Shown: positions 1 to 10,684 of the stretch, one piece after another | Position numbering within the stretch: position 1 is the first letter of the stretch | Layout of the letters: every line of letters starts with the position of its first letter | NCBI RefSeq assembly: GCF_018294505.1 | Contig: NC_057800.1 | Span: 174,701,120-174,765,119 of the forward strand | DNA length: 64,000 nt | Direction of reading: 5' to 3' | Source: Triticum aestivum | Taxonomy: Eukaryota > Streptophyta > Magnoliopsida > Poales > Poaceae | Notes under the pieces: generated by a model | Told to the model about the DNA's origin: nothing | The model's input: the letters and a program-made list of their open reading frames with translations, nothing else | Databases searched by the model: none | Translations under genes and position numbers: made by a program

Positions 1-163
1 AAAAGGATGAACGAGGGAAGCCTTATTTGCAAATGTGGAGAGGTGTGTGGGTACCTTTTTGCAAAATTGCCATAGTTTCTTTCCTATCCGTCAGATATAA
101 ATCGGACGGCCTATATTGCAGGATGGCAGGCACACCATCATCACCAACTCTGTTTTTTATAAG
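1..163 (-). repeat. Left arm of a distant inverted repeat pair
   Basis: This stretch is the reverse complement of 42337-42524 with only scattered mismatches. Shared landmarks are TTTGCAAATGTGGAGAGGTG near 27 and GGTGATGATGGTGTGCCTGC, which is in the right arm near 42381. The right arm has about 27 extra bases next to a CAACT direct repeat. That looks like a microhomology deletion in the left arm. The window edge cuts the left arm, so its full length is unknown. It could be two oppositely inserted copies of an unclassified transposon end. No open frame in it looks coding. Confidence 0.75.
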
Positions 164-2400
164 AGTGTATTTTATGTATTTTATAAGAGTGTAGATGTAG
201 AGTAGATACAAGTCGACAGGTGGGCACGATGGTAGTGAGATAATGTGATGCAACACTAGAGGTGCCACGTGGAGCGTTTAACTGGTCAACTAGTCATGTC
301 ATGAGCAAATACAGAGTTGTACGGTGAGCCCGTGACTGTATAATAACCACTAAACGTAAATGGTGACCGTAATGAGTGGATTCTGAAGTCCAATGTATGT
401 ATCGTGCTTTCGCTTCAAATACAATGATCGTCATTGCATATATCGCGAGAGAAAGATGAAACATGCGTGAATTTTCTGGGGGCTTACTTTTAGAGGACCT
501 GGAGATAGTTTTGTGTGCATACGTGAAAGGGGCGTACAGGGGGGTATGCGATGGAGAGAGAGATGCTCTTCGTTTCTCTTTATTATGACTAACTTTGTAT
601 ATAGTATAAAAATATACAAATTCACAGTGCGGAATAAATATCATTGTGGGCACCATGCAATGCAAATTAGCGTTCGTACTCCTCCATATAACTTTGTAAT
701 GTTGTATATATGTAGAAACTCTAAAATAATTTTTTGGCCACACTTTATTCAAAAGGAATGTTGTATGCGAAATAAACGTGAAGAGAGGGCTTTTTAGATC
801 AATGGGGTACGTGATGTAACATGTGTGAATGTGTAGTTGATGCATTTGGCGGGGCCTAGAGAGGTATGTGTGTGTATTACGTATTCGAGAGAGGCATGGA
901 TAGAGGGGCCGACGGGGGGGGGCGTGGGAGAGATAGCACGAGAAATGAGAGTGGTCTAGAGAGAGAGAGACGAATATGACGTCACGACAAGAGATTCCAT
1001 TCCCTTGAGTGTGTATATGCAAGGGGGGAGGGAATAGAGGCACCAGGAGAAATTTTCTGTGTGTGTGGTGTTTGTGTTGGTATGTGTGGGTGTGAGAAGA
1101 TAATGAGACGTGGGGGCAGAGGGTGTGTCACCGCGTGAGGTCCGGTGGGTCGAGGTGAGGCCCTTCGTTCGGTTCCGTCCTGCGCCACATTGGTCGGCCC
1201 GTGACGCATTTAGGAAGACCCATGGATGACTAGTCGTACAAGACAAAGATAGCAGAATTGTGAAGGACTCTGTGTCCACTGACAAAGCCGGCTAGGATTT
1301 GTAACCCTAGGTTCTCGGACTAAGGTAACCCCTTTATCTCTGATATTACTATTCATCCAACCTAACTTTAAGGGGCATCCTACAGAATGCTCTGCTAGAA
1401 TCATACTCGTCGATTAGGAAGAGAGGTGTGAGACAATGCGTGAGAGACAGGCGTAAAGATAATGTGCGTACATGAGACACGTAGGCAGGTCCATGTATAT
1501 AGAAAGGGTCGATGAGGATTGTGCGTGTGTATGTTTGCGAGAGGAAGAGTGCTTGTGATAAAGGTTAGTGAAAACAGTTGTAAATGGTTACGAGAGGGAG
1601 GGAGGGTTATATCTAGAGCATGTGTGCGAGAAAGACACCTCGGGAGAGAGTGTGTGAGCATGTGTGAGAGACCACCGATGGAGAGTGAAACTACACGTAA
1701 AAGACTGCTCTACACATTGATTAAAGATATAAATTGTATCCAAATATTAGGATGGGATCATGATATTTGCAATTCGCGTAAGGAGCGGTCATTGATCCAT
1801 CAGACATCTAGATTCTATCGAATTTGAGCATGTCTATGTTATTATTCGACACAATTGATCCACATAGTTAGTATTTTGAACTCCAGACAATGCATCGCTT
1901 TAGCAATCGAATATAAACGTGAGTATAGTTCATGTTGTGTGTGTAAAGCACATTATACATACGAAAGTTACACAATGGACATTATAAATAGCTACCTATG
2001 AACTAGCATACATTTGAATTCAACTTAAGGTGGTTTAAAAAAATCGAATTCAACATGAAGTCCATTCAATTATTTGAATTTGATATCATGGCATTTGTAA
2101 ACCATACCTAAATTATGGGGGCACCAATCTTTGCTCTGATTTTGTACATAATAGCATATGTAGTCGTGTACAAAATAGATTCAAATTTAGCTCCTCCATT
2201 CCAAAATAATCGTAGTTATAGGATTTTCAAGTGTCAAAATTTCAAAAAGAAGCGGATAATTTAATGAGGTTTTCAAACATACAAGGTCAAATATAATGTT
2301 GTATATTTAGGTCAATCCTCATAGTTCAAGAGTACTCCAAACGTGAATGCTTGTGTTACAAAATTTCAAACGAAGCGCCAAAAGAGCCTCTAGTCGCCCG
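164..2400. other. Gene-free low-complexity DNA, rich in GA and TG
   Basis: From about 430 to 1680 the + strand is dominated by degenerate GAGAGA and TGTGTG runs. This gives long but meaningless Ser/Thr/His-rich open frames on the minus strand. From 1700 to 2190 it becomes AT-rich with no recognisable gene. At 2190 the sequence CTCCTCCATTCCAAAATAA resembles a Stowaway-type MITE end, but I found no matching right end. The same GA-rich texture recurs at 60.6-61.7 kb. Confidence 0.5.
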
Positions 2401-3155
2401 AAACCGCGTGAGACCAATGTTTGGTAGTACAAGGAAATTACATTTCTAATAACTCCGACCTGTGAAACCTACCGGCCCGACATCCAAAGGTCTAAACCGG
2501 GGTAGGTTTGTAGCTTCATCTAGACGCCACGCAACCGCATCCGAAAAACATTCATACACAATGGCCGCCTAAGCACACATGCGCGTGGCCAAAATCGCTC
2601 CCGCCCACTATTTGGGACACCTAGGATTACCATCCTACCCCCGACCCGCAGTAGGTCCGAAATTTAAGAGGGGGGAAAAGTTTGTACTTTCCCCAAATTT
2701 CAAACAAGCGTGTCCCATTTCTGTTCAAAAAAGCCAAAAACAAGCGCGTCCCAGACCGAAACATGGTTCCCCCCACCCGTCTGATTCCCCATTCGTACTC
2801 CGTGGGCGCCAAAACTACCTCTCCACTAGCCGCGAAACCCCGGCGTCCTTCGTCCGCCACCCCATCCCACCCATCAACCGCCGCCCTCCTCCATCACGCC
2901 GGAGCCGATACCCCGACGTCGTCGTCCACCGCAACCTCAACCGCAACGCCCTCCACGGCTAGTAGTTGAAGCCGAGGCCGGGCCGTCCGTACCCGAGCCA
3001 ATTCAACCACGCCGTCCTGCGCCTCACCGCTGCCGCTCCAACTTCGCCATCCTCCACCGCACCGGAGTTGTTCCTACTACGCCGTCCTTCACCGCCTCGG
3101 ATCTGCTTCCCCTCCGCCGACATACGGCCACGGCAACACACTCAACAATTTGGCC
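2401..3155 (+). promoter_or_regulatory. Probable upstream and 5' leader of the Transposase_24-like gene
   Basis: The sequence changes from AT-rich to C-rich from about 2570, as is common for grass 5' leaders. Frames here are rich in Pro, Ser, Ala and Arg and are interrupted by stops. None joins the downstream ATG at 3156. I see no clear TATA box and cannot place the transcription start. An upstream coding exon is possible but unsupported. Confidence 0.35.
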
Positions 3156-4229
3156 ATGGGTTCGTCCAAGCCTGCACCCTCCAGAACATCGGTTTCCCCG
3201 GTAAAAAGAAGAAAATCGGCGAGACATGTGGAGGTGACCACACCGGCAACCCAAAAAGGTACTCCTCTTCCCTTATTCGTGCAAATCTTACGTCTCTGCT
3301 TGCACGGTATTCATCCCACAGAAGACACTAGTTGACCGCTTCTTCTTGATACTAGATGTTCCTAGTAACTCGCGATGCACAAGGTTTCTCCTCATATACT
3401 ATTTCACCTTAGCTAGAGGTCTGTCGCCCCCCTGAATTTCAATTTCTGGCCACTTGATTCCCAATTAACGGAAGCATTCCCCGGCGTAACAGGCGCTAGT
3501 ACGCCTATTACGCCAGGGAAGCAGTGCCTTGGTGTTTATCTTAGGGGCGTGTGCGGCCTAGAGCTATTGGCGCCCGATCTGGAGGTCGGCCGGGATTAAA
3601 GGGATGGCCTGGGGGCGCTGCCAAGCACGGCGGTGGTGTGAGGTCGATGGGAGGGAGAGGCGGCGGAGGCAGGGGTCTGGGCCGGTGGTCGCTGACGGTT
3701 CGAGAAAAATCGTCAACAGTGACTGGTGGGAGGTAGACGAAGGCCATCGGCCCGTTCCTTATAGATCGGATGGTTCATTAAAAAATCGACTGACCTATTT
3801 ATTTTCAGTCGACTGTTTTCTTAGATATGACCACATGTGGTGGTGTGCTGGAGGAGTACCTGCATTCCTGTGCTCATATATTATGAAATCATACAGAGTA
3901 GAATTTAATTTTGTTTGCCATGCAATGTTGTAGAGCTATTATATGTCTCATGTCATTTATTTTTCAGCCACCTTCTATCTGCTACTTTTATAGTGCACTA
4001 GTTCTGCACACACTTCACCCTTACTCTCACTGTTGTGTTTTTATGCAAGGGTATTTCAGACTTTGCTGCCATGAGAGAAGCCAAAAAGAAAAGAGAGAAG
4101 TCGCTCCAGTTTGGTGTGCGGCTAGGCAAGACACGTTTCAACGCTTTAAAGGGTGTAGTGTCAGCAGATGGAGACGGGGAACGTAGCTCTGGAGTTGATG
4201 ACCTCGCTCGCAATGAACCACCATCCCAG

Positions 4230-6290
4230 GTGCTTGCTTTAACTTCGCGGTGTCATATGTGGTTGCATGTTCCATATGGTGTCTAGCTTGTATTCGAAAG
4301 GCCAAAGTCGGTAAGATAAGGAAAGCTATTTTTACATGAACCACCATCCCGTGAGCACCAGAAGACAAATAGCTAGCTAGGGCACTGGCCGAGCTAGTGA
4401 CAAGCCCAGAAAAGATAGGCATCACCTGGAAGCCAACTAAAAAGCTGCGATGGTGGTGAAGCAGCCCGCCTTCCACCAGGCTCTCAGGTCCTAGATGATC
4501 ATGCTCACCACTCCAGCCGAATGTCTATCTTGTATTGCTTCCAATTTGGTTAAATTGCATCTTCTTAGCTTACACATTATACCTTTGAATATGACATGCC
4601 TGTTTGTTTTTGGTACATACTAGTACATCTGTGTATTAACCATGTTCTTACATCAAACTAATATTCTTGTGTATCCCTCATCAATCACTTATGACGAGGC
4701 AGGCAGGCAAGGGGACTACTCCTCATTTAAAGAATGCAACGTCAGCCTCCCGACATGATTCTCAAGAAACAGAAATGCTAGATGAAGATAGTGAATGTAG
4801 CTCTGTAGTTGATTACAGCATTTCCCCTACACTAGCATCGCAGGTGCTTGCTCTAACTTGGCAGCGTGATATGTGGTTGCATGTTGCATATGGTGTCTAG
4901 ATTGTAATTATTCAAATCTGGTTAAACTGCATGTGCTAGTCTGCTTAGCTTATACATTATACCTATTAATGTGACATGCCTTCCTATATTTAGATAGTAC
5001 ATCTGTCTATTAAGCATGTCCTTACATAAAACTATTTTTTTTGTATCCCGCATCAATCAACATGACGAGACACCATTAGTATATGCAGTGCGATATTATT
5101 TGCATCTTTCATATGATTTATAGCATGCCCTGCTTCTAATTTGTTGAAATTCCATTTATGATGGGACACTTTTAACTTGGCAGAGTCATATTGGTTGCAT
5201 CTTTCATGTGGTGTCTAGCTTGCATTGCTTCTTGTTTGCTGGAATGGTTTCTGCTTAGTTTACACAAACAGTTGTGAACATGCCATGTCATCCTGTTTTT
5301 CGTACATATTCCATCCTGGTATCATGTGTTTGCCTTACATCAAAGTAGTGATTGTCAGTATCATGCATGAATGAGTTCTGAAGAGAGAATTTTATTGCTT
5401 TTCCTTGTCGGTTTTACTCGACAATTCAAAATCAATAAAGAGGAAGGAAGTTATCAAGGCAGCAGATAAAGGTGCTCCTTCCAAACGGAGGGCCTCTACA
5501 GTTTCTACTCCTCCACACCCCCAAGATGATTTCCAAGACAACACATGCATAGACACTCAACAAAGATGTGTTTATGATGAGCACGTCTCCCCTAGTGCAG
5601 CATCACCGGTGCTCCCTCTAACTTGGCACTGTTATATGTGGTTGCATGTTATGTGTGATGTCTAGCTTGTATTGCTTCTAATTTTGTTTAATTCCCTCTG
5701 CTTACTTTACACATTATACTTGAATAAGACATGTGTTCCTGTTTCTAGAACATACAATATCTGTCTATCACACCATGTTCTTACATCAAATTACTATTGT
5801 TGTGTAACCTGCAATAATCACTTATCATAAGACACGTTTGACTTTGGAGTGTGATATAGGTTACATCTCACATTCTTTTCTAGCTTGTATTACTAATTTG
5901 TTGAAATGGCACTTATGACGAGACAGTTTTAACTTGGTAGAGTGATATTCGTTGCATCTTTCATATGATGTCGATCTTTCATTGCTTCTAATTTGTTGAA
6001 ATGCCTTCTCCTTAGTTTACACATCATAAGCTGTGAATATGCAATGCTGTGAATATGCAATGGCACTAATGACGAGAGACCTCTAACATGGTAGTGTGAT
6101 GTTGTTTGCATCTTGCATATGATTTATTTCTTGTACTGCTTCACATTTGTTTAAACACCATTTATGATGAGACACTGTTAACTTGGCAGAGCGATATTTG
6201 TAGCATCTTTCATATGGTGTCTACCTTCCATTGCATTGCTTCTAATTTGGTGAAATGTCTTCTTCTTAGTTTACACATCATAGTTCTGGT
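4230..6290 (+). repeat. Tandemly amplified intron units inside the Transposase_24-like gene
   Basis: A module built on GTGATATGTGGTTGCAT followed by CATATGGTGTCTAGC and TTGCTTCTAATTTG recurs nine times. The copies start near 4247, 4861, 5088, 5182, 5626, 5847, 5938, 6091 and 6187. At 4230, 4844 and 5609 it begins directly at the exon donor (GTGCTTGC or GTGCTCCC). The repeat unit was therefore exon plus intron, later joined by intron-only copies. Exon starts are 643, 738 and 1004 bases apart. Confidence 0.8.
4290..4518. other. Insertion interrupting the first intron repeat unit
   Basis: Compared with the other repeat units, the sequence after GTCTAGCTTGTATT is interrupted here. It resumes at GTCTATCTTGTATTGCTTCC near 4520. 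The roughly 230 inserted bases contain a second CCACCATCCC copied from the preceding exon end, plus unrelated sequence. I see no convincing terminal inverted repeats, so its nature is unknown. Confidence 0.4.
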
Positions 6291-9200
6291 TATCTCTTCC
6301 GTCCTGTTTTTCATACATATTACATCCTCCTATCATGTGGTTGTCTAACATCAAAGTTCAGTTCGTCTGCATCACGCATCAATTTGTTCTGAAGAACTAA
6401 ATTGTTATTCATTTTTCTTGTCGGCCTGACTTAACATGGCACAGAGAAAGAGGAAGAAACACAGAATGGCAGGGAATGAGAAGCGGATGACTCCTCCAGA
6501 TTCTGCTGGTACTGATGGTGCAATACAAGGTCAAAGTCCAACAGAAAATTCTACAAGCACGGCATCCCATGCTACACGAGTTGCAAAAAAAGACAAACAG
6601 AAACAAATAGCTACCACCAAACAAGCAGAGACAGCCCTAGTTCTTGCAACACCTACCACAGTACTACCAGCTGCACAATGTACTCGTGCGTCAACTGAGC
6701 TAGCAGCACGTTCCCAAGCTCCCTTGCCACCTGGCACTACTTCCTAAGCACTCTTGACACAAGACGAGTTGGCAATATCAGATGAACCTTGTGAGCTTCA
6801 ACAGCAAGAAGGTAGTTGCTGGAGTCAAGTTACAGTTGCATGCTTCTTTATATGTAGTCTCACAGTTTGATGTACACTAACACTTCCTATGTGTGTTGTT
6901 GGACTAGCACTTAGGCGCAAGAGGAAACAAACATCAGGGATAATGCTCGATAGGTTAACTAAATCTAGAGGAGGAAGAATGGAGATCCGTTTGGAGGCAG
7001 GTTTAAAAAGGCCACGTGATGCTATAGAGTCAGTCAAGTTAGTATCAGAGGCAGCGCTTGCTGTTAGGTGCCATGTACGTATCCTCCCAACATGGATTCA
7101 GTACTGGAATGACAAAGACAAAACCCAGTTCAACATCTTCCTCGACCATTTATCTGTAAGTACGGTTATGTATGGAAACTAGTAATATCTTCTTGCTCTG
7201 TCCAGTACTTTCTAGGTTGCTGATAATGAGACTCCCATAATTTTCAACAGATGAGGTTCAAGTTGGATAGCCAAGATGATGCAACTAGACAAGCTTGCAC
7301 CCATGTTTTCAAGTCTGCTCTGCGACAATATCGGTATAACTTAAGGAAAACTCACTTTGAAGGCAAGGCTAACAGTGAACTTGCCCAAACATCTCCAGTG
7401 GAAAATATATCTGATGAAGACTAGAGAGGCCTCGTTAAACACTGGTCCGATCTGAAGTATCAGGTACATTATATATATGTCATTAGATCACATGTTGAAG
7501 TCCTATTTACGCATGTGCCACACAAATCTATCTTCTTGTAGGTGAACTGTTCAAAGAACAAGGCCAACCGTACGAAAGTGAAATTCCAACAGATGACAGG
7601 ATCTTGTAGCTATATTGCACACTGCAAGGCTCTTGTAATTAGCTGATGTTTCACTCTTTTCGTTGTACCATATTATCAGATCTATATTGACTTGTTCCAA
7701 ATGCAGAGCAAAGCCCACAAGGACCAAAAAGTACCTGAACCAAATGTTGTGGAAATCTTCAAGGGCTGTCACACCAGCAAGAAGAAGGGGATGACTACAC
7801 CAGTCAAAGCCGCTGTTGTAAGTCTCCTCATGCCTTTTAACTACTACTTACTCTGACTTGTGCCTTGAACTGCATGGTTTGCAGCCAATGTCTATTACTC
7901 TTTTCAATTTTATACACAATTGTCTTAGCATATCATTGCACCTTACAAGTTTTAAAAGAGAGGAGTGATGTTCCTTTGATCTTGACCCGTAATCTAGTTC
8001 CGTGCTGGACTTGCCCACACAACGTTACAATTGCCTATTTGTGTGTTCTCAGTTGTTTTGTGATATGAATGACGTCATACTATGCTTACAGTATTGTAAA
8101 CATCGTCTCTTTATCCTTAGCCCTCAATACAATGTAAAGAAATAGACAATACATTAGCGATGGTACATGGTCATATGTTTGGAACCTGGTTTTATTATGT
8201 ACTTTGCAATAAAATACAACTAATATTTTACATGGGTTCACCAGAATAAGTTCCGTATATAGACCAAAGCTATTTTGTTTGGTTTTGCTGCCTCCTTAAT
8301 ATCTCTTGTTCTGGTACTACTAATGTAAAACCTCAACTTTTCAGCGAGCTATAGGAAAAATGGTGGAACCGCCACCTTCTGAAGATGGCGAGGCAACTAT
8401 AACCGCAATGTTAGCTCTTGCTGCAGTGGGTCAGTACATGTCCACTAACAGTGCCAAAAGCACGTTCCCGCGTAATACTGGGTTGGTTGTTAAGGCAATA
8501 TCATCCAAACTGCCTCATGATCAAGATATGCAAGCTCAAAGCAATGTTGTATCTGCGCTCCAGACACAAGTCCATTCCCTAACAGAGACCCTTTGTGAAA
8601 CAAGGAGAAACATTGCTCAATGTCGTCAAGATATGCATGGTTTTGAAACCAGACTATCAGACATTTGCTATGTCGTTCAGGAGCCTAGGGGAAATGAAGG
8701 TGAGGGTTATGGTGCTCCATCGGACAATACAGCATGAAAACGTAACGGTCAGGTCAAATGAACTGAGCTTCTAAACTTCTGGTGGTGCATTTATCTGCTA
8801 GACTTTTAAGTTTATGCCAACCTTCCTTTTGTTATACAGTTGTAATTTGTTTTGGTGCAATACAAAATTTATTCTTAACGTGTAGCCACCGCCTAAAGAA
8901 AACAACAAGCCATTTTTGTATAGTGTAGGGTGTTCCCTATATTTGCGCTGGTGGCGATCTTTGATGCCGAGTGGATGTAATCTGTGCAATCACCTTAATA
9001 GCCTAGCGTTAGTTTCGGCCTTATTTATTTCCTAGTCTTCTTTTTCCCTGGTTTGCTAGTGGCCGCAACTACCATGGGCCATATACGGGCCATAGGATCC
9101 ATGGGTCTCCTACGGGCCGTCGATAAATGGGCATGTAATCGGTGGGCCTCAGGCCGTCGGATAAATGGGTCTACATGGGCCATAATCGGGCATAATTGGT

Positions 9201-9345
9201 ATCGGCCCAACACGGTAACATGCCATTAATAGGCCGTAGGACAGCAAAGGCTTAATTCTGTCACAAGCATAACGGGTCGTTAATGGGCCAGAATATAAGA
9301 CGGGCTGGAAACGGCGCAACGAGTTAACAGGCCAGAAATGGGCCA

Positions 9346-9510
9346 ACTCTTGCCATGGGCCGAATTTGGCCCATTAGGGTAACAGGACAGTAACGGGCCG
9401 ACTCTTGCCATGGGCCGAATTTGGACCATTAGTGGAACACGCCAGTAACGCGTCGACTCTTGCCATGGGCCGAATTTGGCCCATTAGGGGACAGGCCAGT
9501 AACGGGCCGG
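9346..9510 (+). repeat. 55-bp minisatellite, three copies
   Basis: Units start at 9346, 9401 and 9456 with ACTCTTGCCATGGGCCGAAT and continue through TTTGGCCCATTAG to AACGGGCCG. Copies differ at a few positions. It lies in the CACTA subterminal region. Confidence 0.85.
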
Positions 9511-9649
9511 AAGTAATCGAGGGCCAAAAAGGAGCCCAAGAACGTATGGGCCGTCAATAGGCCTAAAGCTAACACGGGCTGGAAACGGCCCATGTAAATC
9601 ACGGGCCGTTAACGGGTATAAAGAAAATTACTATTCATTATGGGCTAGA

Positions 9650-9860
9650 GTCACCATGGGCCTGTACCTGGGTCGGCCTATTATGGCACACGAAAATCTT
9701 GTGGGCCTTTACCTGGGCCGGCACATTATGGCCCGCGAAATCTTGTGGGCCTTTAGCTAGGCCATCCCATTATGGTCCGCAAAATCTCGTGGGCCTTTAG
9801 ATGGGCTGGCCCATTATGGTCCGCAAAATCTTGTGGGCCTTTAGTTGGGCCGACGCATTT
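9650..9860 (+). repeat. ~53-bp minisatellite, about four to five copies
   Basis: The unit contains CTTGTGGGCCTTTA, then TGGGCCGGCCCATTATGG and CCGCAAAATC. Copies near 9700, 9750, 9800 and 9835 are close matches and an outlying copy near 9655 is more diverged. It is a second array in the same CACTA end. Confidence 0.8.
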
Positions 9861-10316
9861 AAACTTGTTGGGTCGTGCCACGTGTCGACGTATCATAGGC
9901 GCCTTCTGTCCAGTGAGTGGATGACATCTGTCCCGACGATGAGCCAACACGTGTTTCCTCTAGCCAATGATGATTTTACACGTGGAAAATCCCCATTGGT
10001 CGGGGCTATTAACGGGTTATCGGATCCAAAACCCGACCCGATAGCTTAACGGCGTTCCGTTACGGTGGATGCCACGTGTCGGTCACCCTTAACGAAAGCA
10101 CTTCTGTGACGCGCGATTTATCATCATGGAAGTGGACACTTCCATGATGATAATTTCGGTTATGTCATGGAACACTTCTACGACAACATAGGTATGACTA
10201 TCTTGATTCTGTCATAAATTTGTCATGGATGTACATGCATGACAAAAAAAGCGACCTACTGTGACAAACACGTATCATCACGGAAGTTTATTTTTTTTGG
10301 TAGTGACACTTTCTCA

Positions 10317-10684
10317 NNNNNNNNNNNNNNNNNNNNNNNNNNNNNNNNNNNNNNNNNNNNNNNNNNNNNNNNNNNNNNNNNNNNNNNNNNNNNNNNNNNN
10401 NNNNNNNNNNNNNNNNNNNNNNNNNNNNNNNNNNNNNNNNNNNNNNNNNNNNNNNNNNNNNNNNNNNNNNNNNNNNNNNNNNNNNNNNNNNNNNNNNNNN
10501 NNNNNNNNNNNNNNNNNNNNNNNNNNNNNNNNNNNNNNNNNNNNNNNNNNNNNNNNNNNNNNNNNNNNNNNNNNNNNNNNNNNNNNNNNNNNNNNNNNNN
10601 NNNNNNNNNNNNNNNNNNNNNNNNNNNNNNNNNNNNNNNNNNNNNNNNNNNNNNNNNNNNNNNNNNNNNNNNNNNNNNNNNNNN
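10317..10684. other. Assembly gap (368 N)
   Basis: The gap begins 11 bases after the CACTA terminus and ends inside a tandem array. It probably hides more copies of that array. Confidence 0.95.

Larger units (their letters stand above)
3156..8737 (+). pseudogene. Ten-exon Ptta/En/Spm (Transposase_24-like) gene with duplicated 5' exons and two nonsense codons
   Basis: Exons with GT-AG borders can be placed at 3156-3258, 4060-4229, 4703-4843, 5441-5608, 6445-6811, 6915-7155, 7251-7463, 7542-7634, 7707-7817 and 8345-8737. Phases agree across most junctions; the 6811/6915 join is uncertain. Exons 2-5 encode short Lys/Ser/Thr-rich linkers. Exons 6-9 carry the plant transposase family core: an FKSALRQYRYNLRKTHF stretch, NKANRTKVKF, a GSCSYIAHC motif and HTSKKKGMTTPVKAA. 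The last exon is a helical tail ending in TGA. TAA at 6745-6747 and TAG at 7422-7424 (where the family usually has Trp) break the frame. This domain occurs both in CACTA tnpA-like proteins and in transposon-derived host genes, so either origin is possible. The long first intron (3259-4059) includes a GC-rich block at 3541-3750. Confidence 0.7.
8738..10305 (+). mobile_element. CACTA transposon right end with GGGCC-rich subterminal repeats
   Basis: After about 270 bases of AT-rich 3' flank, the DNA becomes dense in GGGCC and CATGGGCC motifs from 9010. It ends at 10291-10305 with TTTTTTTTGGTAGTG, the complement of a CACTACC terminus. Just inside the terminus is a palindromic block with CATCATGGAAGTG and its complement, and several TGTCATG motifs, as in Triticeae CACTA subterminal regions. 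I see no left terminus upstream. The Transposase_24-like gene may therefore lie inside this element or merely beside it. A 3-bp target duplication cannot be checked. Confidence 0.65.

Noticed and set aside
294..1043. 249-codon open frame on the minus strand
   Set aside because: It is the product of GA/TG-rich low-complexity DNA; composition is Ser/Thr/His/Leu with no motif, and adjacent frames are also open.
4138..4476. 112-codon minus-strand frame
   Set aside because: It overlaps exon 2 and an insertion in the repeat array, with no family resemblance.
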